DNA of 64,000 nucleotides, taken from the NCBI RefSeq assembly GCF_004310665.1, contig NZ_SIXF01000024.1, positions 23,509-87,508 on the forward strand. The letters are read 5' to 3'. The stretch comes from Pedobacter kyonggii (lineage in GTDB: Bacteria; Bacteroidota; Bacteroidia; Sphingobacteriales; Sphingobacteriaceae). Both the position numbers and the translations under genes were made by a program. Below the pieces are notes generated by a model, which was given only the letters and a program-made list of their open reading frames with translations, had not been told where the DNA came from and searched no databases. Shown here piece by piece: positions 16,598 to 25,450 of the stretch. How positions within the stretch are numbered: the first letter of the stretch is position 1; every line of letters starts with the position of its first letter.

Positions 16598-17623
16598 CTA
16601 TCTGGGAAAGGTAAAGCCAAAACCCAGTGCTAAAATTTGGTTCGCCTGTATTTTGTTTGTGCCTGTATCATCATCGAATAAGAGCACGCCTGTTAAACTG
16701 GTGTTCATAAAACGGTTAATCTTTGCAGTTAATGCAACATCTAACCTATGGTCTATTTTACTTGCCTTAAAATCTTTATAGGGAATGAACATCTGGTAAC
16801 GTGCCTTAAGATTTGTATTGGTAAATATATCCTTATCAAATGCACTTACAATCTGAAATGCCAACTCATTCCGTACTTTTTTGCCATACTCTACACCATA
16901 AACACTGGCTTTTGGTGGCTTGGTATTATCAACCGGATCAAGAAAAAGCTTTTCGTCTAAAACAAAAGTTTGGCGCGCTGTACCGGTACCTATACGGGTA
17001 GAAAAATATTTAACCGGTTTGTACTCGAAACCGATAGATTCGGTTAAATAACCCGGACCCATAAATTTTGAGATCAAGGTTGATTCTTCAACACCATTTG
17101 TAATTTTATATGAGTAACCATTATCAAATTGGGACTCAAAACTTAACGATCCGAAGAAGAACCAGCTTTTAGAGAGTTGGAAAGAAGCTTTATTATCCCA
17201 AAAAATACGGTCGTTGGTTTTCTTTTGCAGCTGATCTTTATTCTTGATTTTACCATATTGCAAAACAAGCTCGCTGATATAGCTATAGCTATTTTTATTG
17301 TATTCTGCTTTCCAGTTTAGCAAGCCACCAACTGCCACAGAGTTGGTACCCCCACCTTTCCAGTTGTTACTAAACTGGGCCTGGTTAACATTAATGCCGA
17401 TGTTGGTTCTTGTTTTCCAATAATTAATCTTGGCGTTTACCACCAAAGGCTTAATTTTTACGGGTTCGAAGTTTAATGGTCCTTGTCTGCTCGGCAAAGG
17501 ACTACGCTTTAACTTTATATTCAGGTCTTTTGTATTGATCGGAATAGTATCAATTTCCTGTGCATATAATTTTGTAGAGCAGAAACTTAGAATCAGGATT
17601 ATGGCAGCTAAACAGTTCTTCAT
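16598..17623 (-). CDS. DUF3078-family outer-membrane protein
   Basis: A 341-residue exported protein with a signal peptide (CLAAIILILSFCSTKLYAQ). The mature part begins with a polar linker and becomes a series of amphipathic beta strands. WKTRTNIGINVNQAQFSNNW and GGGTNSVAVGGLLNWKAEYN are the diagnostic opening strands of the DUF3078 family of predicted beta-barrels. It ends in FGFTFPR, close to the aromatic terminus of barrel proteins. Function unknown. It overlaps nothing, converging with the siderophore-interacting gene with a 2-bp gap, so no separate terminator fits between them. Confidence 0.85.
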   Translation of the reverse strand: MKNCLAAIILILSFCSTKLYAQEIDTIPINTKDLNIKLKRSPLPSRQGPLNFEPVKIKPLVVNAKINYWKTRTNIGINVNQAQFSNNWKGGGTNSVAVGGLLNWKAEYNKNSYSYISELVLQYGKIKNKDQLQKKTNDRIFWDNKASFQLSKSWFFFGSLSFESQFDNGYSYKITNGVEESTLISKFMGPGYLTESIGFEYKPVKYFSTRIGTGTARQTFVLDEKLFLDPVDNTKPPKASVYGVEYGKKVRNELAFQIVSAFDKDIFTNTNLKARYQMFIPYKDFKASKIDHRLDVALTAKINRFMNTSLTGVLLFDDDTGTNKIQANQILALGFGFTFPR

Positions 17624-17717
17624 TACCTACAAAGAAAAAGAAAAATTTTAGAGATAAAAAGCATTTAACAAAATGATTGTCAGATTGACAATTGAATTGG
17701 AGACGAAAACTATTGTT

Positions 17718-18041
17718 TCAGATCTTTTTAAACCAGCCGTACCAATTACCCTTTTTTAGATATTTTAGATCATTTTCATGCTCATAGGCTTCCTTTTCAA
17801 AAACGATGTTACGATAGGCTAAATCGTGGTTTCGGCATTTAATAAAATTAAGCAGGTAGTTAACCAGGTATAAAATATAAAAAGGGAAAATAAGCAGTTC
17901 TAATTGCTGCCGTAAATGGATTTTTTCGTGGTTAATAATGATTGGATCGTTTTTAAACCGCGGCGATTTTAACAGGATAAATGGAAAGATTGCCATGCCT
18001 GCTGCCGGAAGTTTTTTAACAATCAGAATTGGCGCTTTCAC
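17718..18041 (-). CDS. Small membrane protein with an HExxH motif, 107 aa
   Basis: A short protein with one or two hydrophobic segments: AGMAIFPFILL at the start and LELLIFPFYILYLVNYLLNF in the middle. Between them lies INHEKIHLRQQLEL, which contains HEKIH (an HExxH zincin motif), and downstream FEKEAYEHE supplies possible ligands. This resembles the minimal core of M56/BlaR1-type membrane peptidases but is much shorter, so catalysis is only a possibility. The start overlaps the stop of the upstream gene by 4 bp (18038-18041), indicating translational coupling. The family is conserved in Bacteroidota but unnamed to me. Confidence 0.72.
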   Translation of the reverse strand: MKAPILIVKKLPAAGMAIFPFILLKSPRFKNDPIIINHEKIHLRQQLELLIFPFYILYLVNYLLNFIKCRNHDLAYRNIVFEKEAYEHENDLKYLKKGNWYGWFKKI

Positions 18042-18790
18042 AACTTATCGATCGTTATTTTGGGCAATGCAGGTAACTGTAAGGCTTTAGGATTTAGCCT
18101 GTAGCTTCTATAGGCATTCCGGATGAAAAGATTAAAGGCATAATCTGTTGCATCTAATACAAATTGATAAGTAGGGCGATACTGTTGCATAAAATCTGTC
18201 AGTTCAGCATCTTTTATGCCTAATACCTGGCTAACCAGACTGGCACTGAAACGGTAATCGATCAAGTCTTCGCGATAATCTTTTTCGAGGATTTTTTGAA
18301 GGTGACGGGCATTTCTTCCTTGTCTGCTTAACAGATTATAGATTGCATCAATACCTAAACCGACACCGCCGTTGCCTAAATTCAATAAATCTTTACTACT
18401 TCCTTTCATGGTTTGGTAACGATATTCCTGAACATTTTTTTCATATTGCTGCTGCGGACTTAATCTTTTTTGTTGAATAACTACGTCTCGCAGTCTTATG
18501 CCCAACGATCTGAGTTGAAAGTATGCTGCAGTTTGTCCCTTAAAAACAATAGTATCTACTCCATAGCCCGATAAAGCCGCAACTAGGGTGTCGCCTGGCA
18601 GCGCAAAGGTGCTAAACTCACCTTTCGTATTGTTATATAAACCATCACCCGTACGGATGTTATAAATATAAACCTTGGCCAAACGCTGCTTCGTTTCTTT
18701 ATCAATAACAATGCCCTGCACAGGTTTATTTTGTGCATGAAGCAGCGTAGAGATGCCGAAAGCAAGTATAAAGGGAAGAAAAAATTTCAT
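18038..18790 (-). CDS. Exported protein with CarboxypepD_reg-like domain
   Basis: A 250-residue protein with a signal peptide (FLPFILAFGISTLLHAQ). Residues ~23-100 form a carboxypeptidase regulatory-like beta-sandwich (VQGIVIDKETKQRLAKVYIY, then NNTKGEFSTFALPGDTLV). This domain is the same type as at the N-terminus of SusC/TonB receptors, but no barrel follows. The C-terminal part is helical and contains FSASLVSQVLGIKDAELTDF. Such stand-alone proteins are common in Bacteroidota and of unknown function. It is translationally coupled to the small HExxH membrane protein downstream, so the two may work together. Confidence 0.8.
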   Translation of the reverse strand: MKFFLPFILAFGISTLLHAQNKPVQGIVIDKETKQRLAKVYIYNIRTGDGLYNNTKGEFSTFALPGDTLVAALSGYGVDTIVFKGQTAAYFQLRSLGIRLRDVVIQQKRLSPQQQYEKNVQEYRYQTMKGSSKDLLNLGNGGVGLGIDAIYNLLSRQGRNARHLQKILEKDYREDLIDYRFSASLVSQVLGIKDAELTDFMQQYRPTYQFVLDATDYAFNLFIRNAYRSYRLNPKALQLPALPKITIDKL

Positions 18791-18838
18791 TAAGCTACAA
18801 AACTACAAATATCTGGCAGGCTATGTTTGTACTTAACA

Positions 18839-19681
18839 TTATTTAACCTTAAGTATCTGACCTAGTTTAATGGCATCGGTACTCATCTCGTTCAGCATTT
18901 TTAACTGATCAACCGTTAAATTAAAACGTTTTGCAATATTATAGAGTGTATCTCCTTTAACAACGGTATAAGTACCATCGGCAATAATGGGTTTAGCTCC
19001 AGCAGGTGGAGGGGGCACTGGTGTAAATTTAGCCTTTTCCTGCGGGATATTCTGATTGATTTCTGAAAAGACACGATCCTCCCTGGCAATCTTTTGTTTT
19101 TCGCTTTCCGGTTGATCGTATTGGTAAAGCTGGTATTTCTCGATGGTATTGATCAATAAATCAGGATATTTTGGATTGGTGGCATATCCGGCTGTTTTTA
19201 ATCCCTGCGCCCAACTTTTGTAGTCATTTTTATCCAACTGGAAAAGGAAACTGTAACGTTTGCGCTTTAAAAACTCAGAGTGGTCCCTGAAAGATTCGCG
19301 GGCATCCTTATACACCCTAAAACAGTCGTTTTTTTGATCATCGTCCCGGAAGTAGTTTTTTCCCTTCCAGTCTAATGTACATTTAATACCAAAATGATTG
19401 TTTGCGTATTTGGCCAGGTCGCTATTTCCACTGCCCGATTCTAAAATTCCCTGCGCCAATGTAATACTTGCAGGAATTCCGTTTGCATTCATTTCTTCAA
19501 CTGCCACTCCTTTAAACTCATCAATGTAACTTAAGGTATTGTAACTTTTGTACGAATTGTTGTTGGCTTTGTTGGCTGCCTTTTCGATCTGTTTGTTGTT
19601 TTTAGAAAATTTCCGCGTACCGCAAGAACTAAAAAATATGAGGATTGCTGCAATAAGGATGTAATGACTGTATGAACGCAT
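18839..19681 (-). CDS. Glucosaminidase-domain lipoprotein with C-terminal LysM
   Basis: A 280-residue predicted peptidoglycan hydrolase. The N-terminus has a lipobox (IFFSSC, Cys20), so it is probably membrane-anchored. The central domain, about residues 55-185, is of the endo-beta-N-acetylglucosaminidase type: NGIPASITLAQGILESGSGN contains the catalytic-type Glu, followed by NNHFGIKC and GYATNPKYPDLL. A proline-rich linker (VPPPPAGAKP) leads to one LysM (YTVVKGDTLYNIAKRF, then LKMLNEM) for cell-wall binding. It is the paralogue of the next gene. Together they probably act in wall turnover. Both start after AT-rich repeat-like sequence. Confidence 0.9.
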   Translation of the reverse strand: MRSYSHYILIAAILIFFSSCGTRKFSKNNKQIEKAANKANNNSYKSYNTLSYIDEFKGVAVEEMNANGIPASITLAQGILESGSGNSDLAKYANNHFGIKCTLDWKGKNYFRDDDQKNDCFRVYKDARESFRDHSEFLKRKRYSFLFQLDKNDYKSWAQGLKTAGYATNPKYPDLLINTIEKYQLYQYDQPESEKQKIAREDRVFSEINQNIPQEKAKFTPVPPPPAGAKPIIADGTYTVVKGDTLYNIAKRFNLTVDQLKMLNEMSTDAIKLGQILKVK

Positions 19682-19763
19682 TGATGTTATGATTATGTTT
19701 AATCGGTTAATTGTTAGAATTGCTTAACGGGGCTTTATCGACTTTGGACTCATGACTCCGGGC

Positions 19764-20441
19764 TCAAAACTTTAACTTCTGTCCTGGTTTTAAGTTCGCC
19801 TTTTTCATGCCGTTTTTCTGCATGAGGGCCTTAACCGTAGTGCCTTTCTTTTTGGCAATTATACTCAGGTTATCTCCAGATTTTACAGTATAAGTTTTTG
19901 TAGCTCTTTTGCTTTTTGTACGATAGCGAACTGGTGCTGCATAAACAGGTTCTTCGTAGCCTTCTGGCCTTTCATCGTATTGATAGAGCTCATATTTTTT
20001 TATTAAGCCAATTACCTGACTTGCCCAGCTTCTACTGGTAGCATAACCACAACGGCGGATTCCATAAGCCCAACCTTTGTAATCGTATTGATCGTATTTT
20101 TCGAAAAGATTATTAAAAGGCCTGCGGGTCTCCATAATTTCTACAAAATGGCTGTAAGATTCATCCACATTTAAATAATCGCGATAGGATGAACGGATTT
20201 CGGTATTGTTATTAGGGCCTTTTACCCCAAAATGATTATTAAGGTGTTGTGCGATTTTACTGTTTCCAGAAGCCGATTCATGTATGGCAACAGCTAAAAT
20301 AACGCTGGCTGGAATTTTATGATCGTGCATTAAACCCTGTGCATATTCTACGTGCTCAGCAATATATTCTTCCGTATCTTGCGCTCTTGCAATAATCCCT
20401 GTTAAGAGGAGCACACAAAAAGTAAAGATTTTTTTAGTCAT
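19764..20441 (-). CDS. Glucosaminidase-domain protein with C-terminal LysM, secreted
   Basis: A 225-residue paralogue of the downstream gene. It has a cleavable-type signal peptide (IFTFCVLLLTGIIARAQ) in place of a lipobox, so it should be periplasmic. Catalytic-type motif: IPASVILAVAIHESASGNS, with His in place of the Leu seen in the paralogue and the Glu kept. NNHFGVKGP and GYATSRSWASQVI also match. The C-terminal LysM reads YTVKSGDNLSIIAKKKGTT and ends KPGQKLKF. A strong inverted repeat (20442-20511) lies directly upstream of the ATG, so its transcript leader would form a large hairpin. Confidence 0.9.
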   Translation of the reverse strand: MTKKIFTFCVLLLTGIIARAQDTEEYIAEHVEYAQGLMHDHKIPASVILAVAIHESASGNSKIAQHLNNHFGVKGPNNNTEIRSSYRDYLNVDESYSHFVEIMETRRPFNNLFEKYDQYDYKGWAYGIRRCGYATSRSWASQVIGLIKKYELYQYDERPEGYEEPVYAAPVRYRTKSKRATKTYTVKSGDNLSIIAKKKGTTVKALMQKNGMKKANLKPGQKLKF

Positions 20442-20511
20442 GGTTAATCGATTAATTGTTTTAATTGGTTAACTGTACGATTAACCGATTAAAACAATTA
20501 ATCGATTAACC
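20442..20511. repeat. 24-bp perfect inverted repeat abutting a start codon
   Basis: Arms 20442-20465 and 20488-20511 are exact reverse complements over 24 bp and contain TTAATCGATTAA-like cores. The 22-bp loop contains further complementary GGTTAA/TTAACC bases. It begins at the base next to the glucosaminidase ATG (20439-20441) and ends 8 bp from the stop of the methyltransferase gene upstream. A partial match (TTAATCGGTTAATTGTT) lies at ~19700, ahead of the paralogue. Confidence 0.8.
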
Positions 20512-20519
20512 ACTATATG

Positions 20520-21158
20520 TTAAGCTTTCTTCCTAATCACAAACAAACCATCCCGAACAGGTAATATCAATTTCTCAACCCGTTCATCTGCAGCTATTTT
20601 ATCATTAAAGCTAGTAATATTTCTGGTGTCTTTATCCTGTTTCTCCTGCAGTACTTTTCCACTCCATAACACATTATCCACAATGATAACCCCGCCCGGG
20701 CGAACGCGATCAAAAATCAGATCATAGTAGGTACCATTATTTTTCTTATCTGCATCGATAAAAACAATATCGAAAACTTCATCTAAGCCCGCTATTGTGG
20801 TGATGGCATCGCCAAGGATATAGTTGATCTGATCGTTAAATGCGGATTGGGCAAAATTACGGCGAACCATATCTTCCAATTCCTCATTAATATCAAGCGT
20901 ATACAGTAGGCCGTCTTTCGATAAGCCCTCAGCAAGACATAAAGTGGCATAACCTGTAAAAGTGCCGATTTCTAAAATCCTTTTAGGAGAAATCATTTTG
21001 CTAAGCATGCTCAAAACCCGTCCCTGATAGTGTCCGGATAGCATACGGGGCATTAAAACTTTAAGGTTGGTTTCGCGGTCTATCTGTTGAAGCAATTCGC
21101 TTTCAGGTTCGCAATAGGTAATTAGTAAATCCTGTAAATCGTCGTTTATTAGGTTCAT
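20520..21158 (-). CDS. Class I SAM-dependent O-methyltransferase
   Basis: A 212-residue methyltransferase of the caffeoyl-CoA/catechol O-methyltransferase type. The SAM-binding motif I is RILEIGTFTGYATLCLAEGL. The family's acidic and metal-site segments are DIVFIDADKKNN and GGVIIVDNVLWSGKV. The substrate is unknown. The frame could begin at 21224, but those codons overlap ruvX; the ATG at 21158 (MNLINDDLQDLL) leaves a 7-bp gap to the ruvX stop and fits the family length. It is the second gene of a ruvX-methyltransferase transcription unit. Confidence 0.9.
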   Translation of the reverse strand: MNLINDDLQDLLITYCEPESELLQQIDRETNLKVLMPRMLSGHYQGRVLSMLSKMISPKRILEIGTFTGYATLCLAEGLSKDGLLYTLDINEELEDMVRRNFAQSAFNDQINYILGDAITTIAGLDEVFDIVFIDADKKNNGTYYDLIFDRVRPGGVIIVDNVLWSGKVLQEKQDKDTRNITSFNDKIAADERVEKLILPVRDGLFVIRKKA

Positions 21159-21165
21159 TTGTTGG

Positions 21166-21582
21166 TTATAAACGGTTACTTTCCATAAAATATTGTAAAA
21201 TGATGGTTGCAGCAATGGTATCAACCCTGTCTTTGTCTCTTCTGTCCATTTTTTTTAAGCCACTTTGCATAATAGCCTGATGTGCGAGTTTAGAAGTAAA
21301 ACGTTCATCAACCCAGTGCCTTGGGATATCAGGAAATGACTTTTTTAACAATGTGGCAAAACCCTTTACATGTTGGGCCGAATCGGATGGTGAACCATCC
21401 ATTTGCTTTGGGTCGCCGAGCACAAAGGCCTCCACCTGCTCGCTGAGCATGTATTTTTTAACATATTCGATCACATCTTTCGGATGCACCGTATCAAGAC
21501 CTGTTGCAATAATCTGCAAGGGATCGGTTACTGCAATGCCGATGCGTTTTGTTCCATAATCAAATGCGAGGATCCTTGCCAT
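21166..21582 (-). CDS. ruvX: RuvX/YqgF-family RNase H-fold nuclease (putative Holliday junction resolvase)
   Basis: A 138-residue RNase H-fold protein of the YqgF family. Visible motifs: ILAFDYGTKRIGIAVTD at the N-terminus (catalytic Asp7), AFVLGDPKQMDGSPSD in the middle, and HWVDERFTSKLA with the C-terminal acidic DRRDKDRVDTIAA. Family knowledge links it to Holliday-junction resolution and 16S rRNA 5'-end processing. It is the first gene of the unit that includes the methyltransferase. Complete, standard length. Confidence 0.93.
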   Translation of the reverse strand: MARILAFDYGTKRIGIAVTDPLQIIATGLDTVHPKDVIEYVKKYMLSEQVEAFVLGDPKQMDGSPSDSAQHVKGFATLLKKSFPDIPRHWVDERFTSKLAHQAIMQSGLKKMDRRDKDRVDTIAATIILQYFMESNRL

Positions 21583-22145
21583 AGTTAAGCGTTAGGTGTT
21601 TGGCGCAAAGCGTTGGCCACCGTTAAAAAATAAAAGCCAAAGGTAAGGTTTTTGAAATAATAGGTAAATCTAAGAGGTAATACTTTGGTAACCTGTGTGT
21701 TATTGGTTTAAAATTGATTTCTTCTATTTTTTTGGAAAGCAACACCCGTCGTGCTTGGGTATGTCCGGTCCTGCTGTATGCTTTAGCCCTCATGCTTCGG
21801 GGCTGCCGCTCCCATCAGTTTAGTTGATGCAGGCCGGTACGGTTTAGGGAAAGTTGCGTAGTGCGCTATTTGATGTTCCCGAAGAATTACTGATTTAGTT
21901 AAATAAACCTGAAAGCGTAAAGCCCACAGCGTTGGACTTGAAGCGATAGCAGGACTTTCGGAACCCAAACGCACAAGACCTTGCTTTTCAAAATAATGTA
22001 AGCCATCAATTAACAGAAAAAATCTATTGAAACGATTCCGACAATATAAACTCAACAGGTTTTTACAACATCAAAAGTATGTTCCAAAAGTAAGATCGTA
22101 ATGACTAATGTGTGAATCTCATATCTATTTCTTATTTTGCACCAA
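21583..22145. other. Long intergenic region, possibly a dispersed non-coding repeat
   Basis: About 560 bp between divergent ruvX and holB. It contains a denser, GC-richer block at about 21740-21990 with GAAGCGATAGCAGGAC-like and CTTCGGGGCTGCCGCTCC-like pieces. A 90-codon minus-strand frame covers it (21783-22055) but reads unlike any protein family. The block looks like a repeated non-coding element rather than a gene; I could not find a second copy in this window. The holB promoter probably lies near 22130-22140 (TATTTTG). Confidence 0.4.
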
Positions 22146-23294
22146 ATGCAGTTTAAAGAAATCATAGGACAGGAAAGAGTGAAGCAACAATTGGTGCAAA
22201 CGGTTAAAGAAAACCGCATTAGCCATGCGCAACTATTTTTGTCGCCTGCTGGTTCTGGCGCTGTACCGCTGGCTATTGCCTACGCACAATACATTAATTG
22301 CCTTGACAAAGGCGAAAATGATAGTTGTGGCGAATGTTCGAGCTGTAGAAAATACGAACGTTTAATTCATCCCGACCTGCATTTCTCCTATCCTTTTTTT
22401 GCTTCTGCGAATATAAAAACAGCTGTAGATGTATTGGAAGAATGGCGGGGCATGTTAATGCAGGATCCTTATTTTGATATGGATATCTGGCGTTCTAAAC
22501 TCGATGCAGCCAATAAGCAAGCCAATATTAACATTGCCGAATGCCACGATATTATTAAAAAACTAAGTTATAAAGCCTTCGAAGCCGAAACCAAGGTTTT
22601 AATTATGTGGTTGCCCGAATATTTGGATAAAGCCGGAAATGCGCTGCTTAAATTAATTGAAGAGCCACCCGCAAACACCTTATTTATTTTAATCGCACAA
22701 AGTCAGGATCAGATTTTAACCACTATTTTATCCCGGACACAAATTGTGAAGATTCCGAAGCTTTCTTCGGAAGAGGTGACCGGATATTTATTAAATGCGG
22801 GCGGATTAACGGAGCATCAGGCCATTGATTATTCATTTTTGGCCGACGGAAATTTAATTGAGGCAAAAGCGCTTGCAGCAGATACGCAAAGCGACAGTTC
22901 GGGTACATTTACGGCCTGGTTGAGGATGGGGTTTGGCAATAAAGTGCCCGATCTGATCGAGTTTACCGATGAAGCGGCGAAGTGGGGAAGAGAAAACCAG
23001 AAGAATTTTTTAAAGTATGGCGTAAATTATTTACGCGAATGCTGTTTAATTTTAAGCGGGGCTGAAGAATTGGTGAAATTACCCCCACTGACCTTTGAAA
23101 CCGCAAAAAAACTCAGCACACACGTGCTTACCTTACCTATGGCAGAGGCCATAATTGGCGAACTGGAAAAGGCACATTACCACATTGAAAGAAACGCAAA
23201 CCCGAAAATTCTGTTTTTAGATGTATCTTTACAATTGGTGAAAATTATCAAGTTTAAAACGCTCCCTGCGGGGACTCAATATATATACAATTAA
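22146..23294 (+). CDS. holB: DNA polymerase III delta' subunit
   Basis: A 382-residue clamp-loader subunit. It starts MQFKEIIGQERVKQQLVQ and has the zinc-module cysteines CGECSSC with the preceding conserved Cys. ALLKLIEEPPANTLFILIA followed by ILTTILSRTQI is the sensor 1/SRC-like region of clamp-loader AAA+ proteins. The P-loop position reads SPAGSGAVPLA without a GK[ST], as expected for non-hydrolysing delta'. A TTG at 22137 is open in frame, but it falls in a likely promoter box, so the ATG is preferred. It runs into ricT with a 1-bp gap. Confidence 0.92.
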   Translation: MQFKEIIGQERVKQQLVQTVKENRISHAQLFLSPAGSGAVPLAIAYAQYINCLDKGENDSCGECSSCRKYERLIHPDLHFSYPFFASANIKTAVDVLEEWRGMLMQDPYFDMDIWRSKLDAANKQANINIAECHDIIKKLSYKAFEAETKVLIMWLPEYLDKAGNALLKLIEEPPANTLFILIAQSQDQILTTILSRTQIVKIPKLSSEEVTGYLLNAGGLTEHQAIDYSFLADGNLIEAKALAADTQSDSSGTFTAWLRMGFGNKVPDLIEFTDEAAKWGRENQKNFLKYGVNYLRECCLILSGAEELVKLPPLTFETAKKLSTHVLTLPMAEAIIGELEKAHYHIERNANPKILFLDVSLQLVKIIKFKTLPAGTQYIYN

Positions 23295-23295
23295 T

Positions 23296-24837
23296 ATGGG
23301 ATGTGGAAGTTGTTCAACAGGTGGTGGTTGCACCCCTAATGGATGCAAAAGTAATGGCTCATGCGGCACCGGTGGTTGCCAAACAATGGAAGTTCACGAT
23401 TGGCTATCTAATTTGGATATGCCTTCTAATTATAAACCTTTTCAGGTTACAGAAATCAAATTTAAAGGCTCACGCAAAGAGTTTTTCCTCAATAACGATA
23501 ACATTTACCTCGAAATTGGGGAACTTGTTGCCGTTGAAGGGCCAACTGGTGGTTTTGATGTGGGGCATGTTTCGCTTACAGGCGAGCTGGTAAGGATCCA
23601 GATGAAACGCCGTAAAACGGCACTCGATCAGGTAACCAAAAAAATCTACCGTAAGGCTACAGAAGCTGACGTAGAAAAATGGAATGCCGCTAAAGGGATG
23701 GAGTGGGAAACTATGCACAAAGCCCGTAAACTAGCCTTGGATCTTCGTTTACAGATGAAAATCAGTGATGTAGATTATCAGGCCGATAAAACCAAAGCTA
23801 CATTCTTTTATACAGCAGATGGACGTGTGGATTTCCGTGAGCTCATTAAAAAAATGGCAGAGAGTTTCCGTATCAGGATTGAAATGCGCCAGATTGGGAT
23901 GCGTCAGGAAGCTGGCCGTTTAGGTGGGATTGGCTCTTGCGGTCGCGAATTATGCTGTTCTACCTGGTTAACCAACTTCAAAACAGTTTCTACTGCTGCG
24001 GCACGTTATCAAAATTTATCATTAAATACTTTAAAGCTTGCTGGTCAATGCGGTAAATTAAAATGCTGCTTAAACTATGAGCTGGATACCTATCTGGATG
24101 CTTTAAAAGATATTCCAGATAGAATTGAAAACCTGGATACTGAAGCTGGTTATGCCCGTCACCAAAAAACTGACATTTTCAAAAAAATCATGTGGTTTAG
24201 TTACATGGGTGATGAAAACTGGATTCCTGTTAAAGCTGCGCGTGTAAAAGAGATCATGGCGATGAACAAGGCGGGCAAAAAAGCGCCTAACTTAAAAGAA
24301 GAGGCTGTTCAGATTGCTGCACCGGTTGTAGTAGAAAAATCTTTCGATTACGAAAATGTAGTTGGTCAGGATAGTTTAACCCGCTTGGATGAACGTTCGC
24401 GTGGCAAAAACAATCAGAACAAAAACAATAATCAGAAAAACAACCGCAACAATAATCAAAATAGAAGAGAAAGAGTACCTACCGGAGAGAAGAATGCTGG
24501 GCCTAATAATAAGCAACAGCAGCCGCAACAAGCTGGCCAAAAGAACCAGCAAGGTGGGAAACCGCAGCCTAACGGACCAAAGCCACAACAAAATGGGGGG
24601 CAGAAACCACAGCAACAGGCAGTACCTAAACCACAGCATGTTAATGGGCCAAAACCTCAAAACAACAAGCCAAAACAGCCACAGGTACAAAAACCTGAAG
24701 TAAAAGCCGAAGGAAATGTAGCGGCAGATGGTGTTAAGCCAGAACATAGCAAAAACAAGAATAGAAATAACCGTAGGAAAAATAATAACCGCCGAAACAA
24801 CAATAATGGCTCAGAAAATAAACCTGCTGCTGAATAA
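23296..24837 (+). CDS. ricT: PSP1-domain RicT/YaaT-like regulatory protein with low-complexity tail
   Basis: A 513-residue protein. The N-terminus is cysteine-rich (Cys 3, 6, 12, 17, 23, 28), then the PSP1 domain runs to ~residue 280: GELVAVEGPTGGFDVGHVSL, then IEMRQIGMRQEAGRLGGIGS, GRELCCSTWL and CGKLKCCLNYEL. In Bacillus, RicT forms an iron-sulfur complex that affects RNA maturation; a similar role in Bacteroidota is inference. From about residue 365 the sequence becomes a disordered N/Q/K/P-rich tail that varies between species. The gene lies between holB and gldH, a familiar order in this phylum, and its last 32 bases overlap gldH. Confidence 0.88.
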   Translation: MGCGSCSTGGGCTPNGCKSNGSCGTGGCQTMEVHDWLSNLDMPSNYKPFQVTEIKFKGSRKEFFLNNDNIYLEIGELVAVEGPTGGFDVGHVSLTGELVRIQMKRRKTALDQVTKKIYRKATEADVEKWNAAKGMEWETMHKARKLALDLRLQMKISDVDYQADKTKATFFYTADGRVDFRELIKKMAESFRIRIEMRQIGMRQEAGRLGGIGSCGRELCCSTWLTNFKTVSTAAARYQNLSLNTLKLAGQCGKLKCCLNYELDTYLDALKDIPDRIENLDTEAGYARHQKTDIFKKIMWFSYMGDENWIPVKAARVKEIMAMNKAGKKAPNLKEEAVQIAAPVVVEKSFDYENVVGQDSLTRLDERSRGKNNQNKNNNQKNNRNNNQNRRERVPTGEKNAGPNNKQQQPQQAGQKNQQGGKPQPNGPKPQQNGGQKPQQQAVPKPQHVNGPKPQNNKPKQPQVQKPEVKAEGNVAADGVKPEHSKNKNRNNRRKNNNRRNNNNGSENKPAAE

Positions 24838-25297
24838 AAAGCAAATAATTTTGCTTGGCTTTTTATTAATGGTTACACTGTTTGTGGGCTGTACAGCCGG
24901 CGTAATTGATAGTAATATAGAAATTGCCAACCGCAGGTGGACCTACCGGAACCATATTTCGACACCGTTTGAAATTAAGGATAATACCAAGGCCTACAAC
25001 ATTTATTTTAAGCTTAGACATACCGCTGATTATAAATATGCCAATATTTTTATCCTTGCCCATTTTAAAGATGGCAAGAAGATGATCACCCGGCGTTATC
25101 AATACAAACTCGCCAAAAATGATGGCGAATGGCTAGGCAGTGGTTCTGGAAATGTGTTTAGTTATACCCTGCCGATGTTAACCAGCTATCATTTTCCCCA
25201 AAATGGTAAGTTTGAGATCGAAATTGAGCAGAATATGCGCGATAATCCACTTTTAGAAATAAGTGATGTTGGTTTATTGATCGAAGAGGCAAAATAA
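24806..25297 (+). CDS. gldH: Gliding motility lipoprotein GldH
   Basis: A 163-residue lipoprotein. The ATG at 24806 gives MAQKINLLLNKKQIILLGFL, then a lipobox ending VGC at Cys29; the longer frame from 24728 would overlap ricT without a signal peptide and is rejected. The mature protein matches GldH: NRRWTYRNHISTPFEIKDNT, then NIYFKLRHTADYKYANIFI and GSGNVFSYTLPM. GldH is needed for gliding and stability of type IX secretion parts in Flavobacterium; in non-gliding relatives it is kept but the role is uncertain. It overlaps ricT by 32 bp. Confidence 0.9.
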   Translation: MAQKINLLLNKKQIILLGFLLMVTLFVGCTAGVIDSNIEIANRRWTYRNHISTPFEIKDNTKAYNIYFKLRHTADYKYANIFILAHFKDGKKMITRRYQYKLAKNDGEWLGSGSGNVFSYTLPMLTSYHFPQNGKFEIEIEQNMRDNPLLEISDVGLLIEEAK

Positions 25298-25450
25298 GCT
25301 TGTTTTCACTTAGGGTTTTATTGATTACTTAACCTATTGTCACAATTATTTGTCTTTGGATGTGTTTTTCGAAATTTTATTTGGAAAACTTAGGTCTCGC
25401 ACTAGATATTTGTAATAAAATTGTTATTATTGTTTATAAACCTATGAACT

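Noticed and set aside
21783-22055. 90-codon minus-strand frame between ruvX and holB
   Set aside because: No family pattern or signal; its sequence looks like translated repeat DNA.
24376-24747. Minus-strand 123-codon frame opposite the ricT tail
   Set aside because: Shadow of the Q/N/K-rich low-complexity tail; the Leu/Trp/Phe-rich translation is an artefact of composition.
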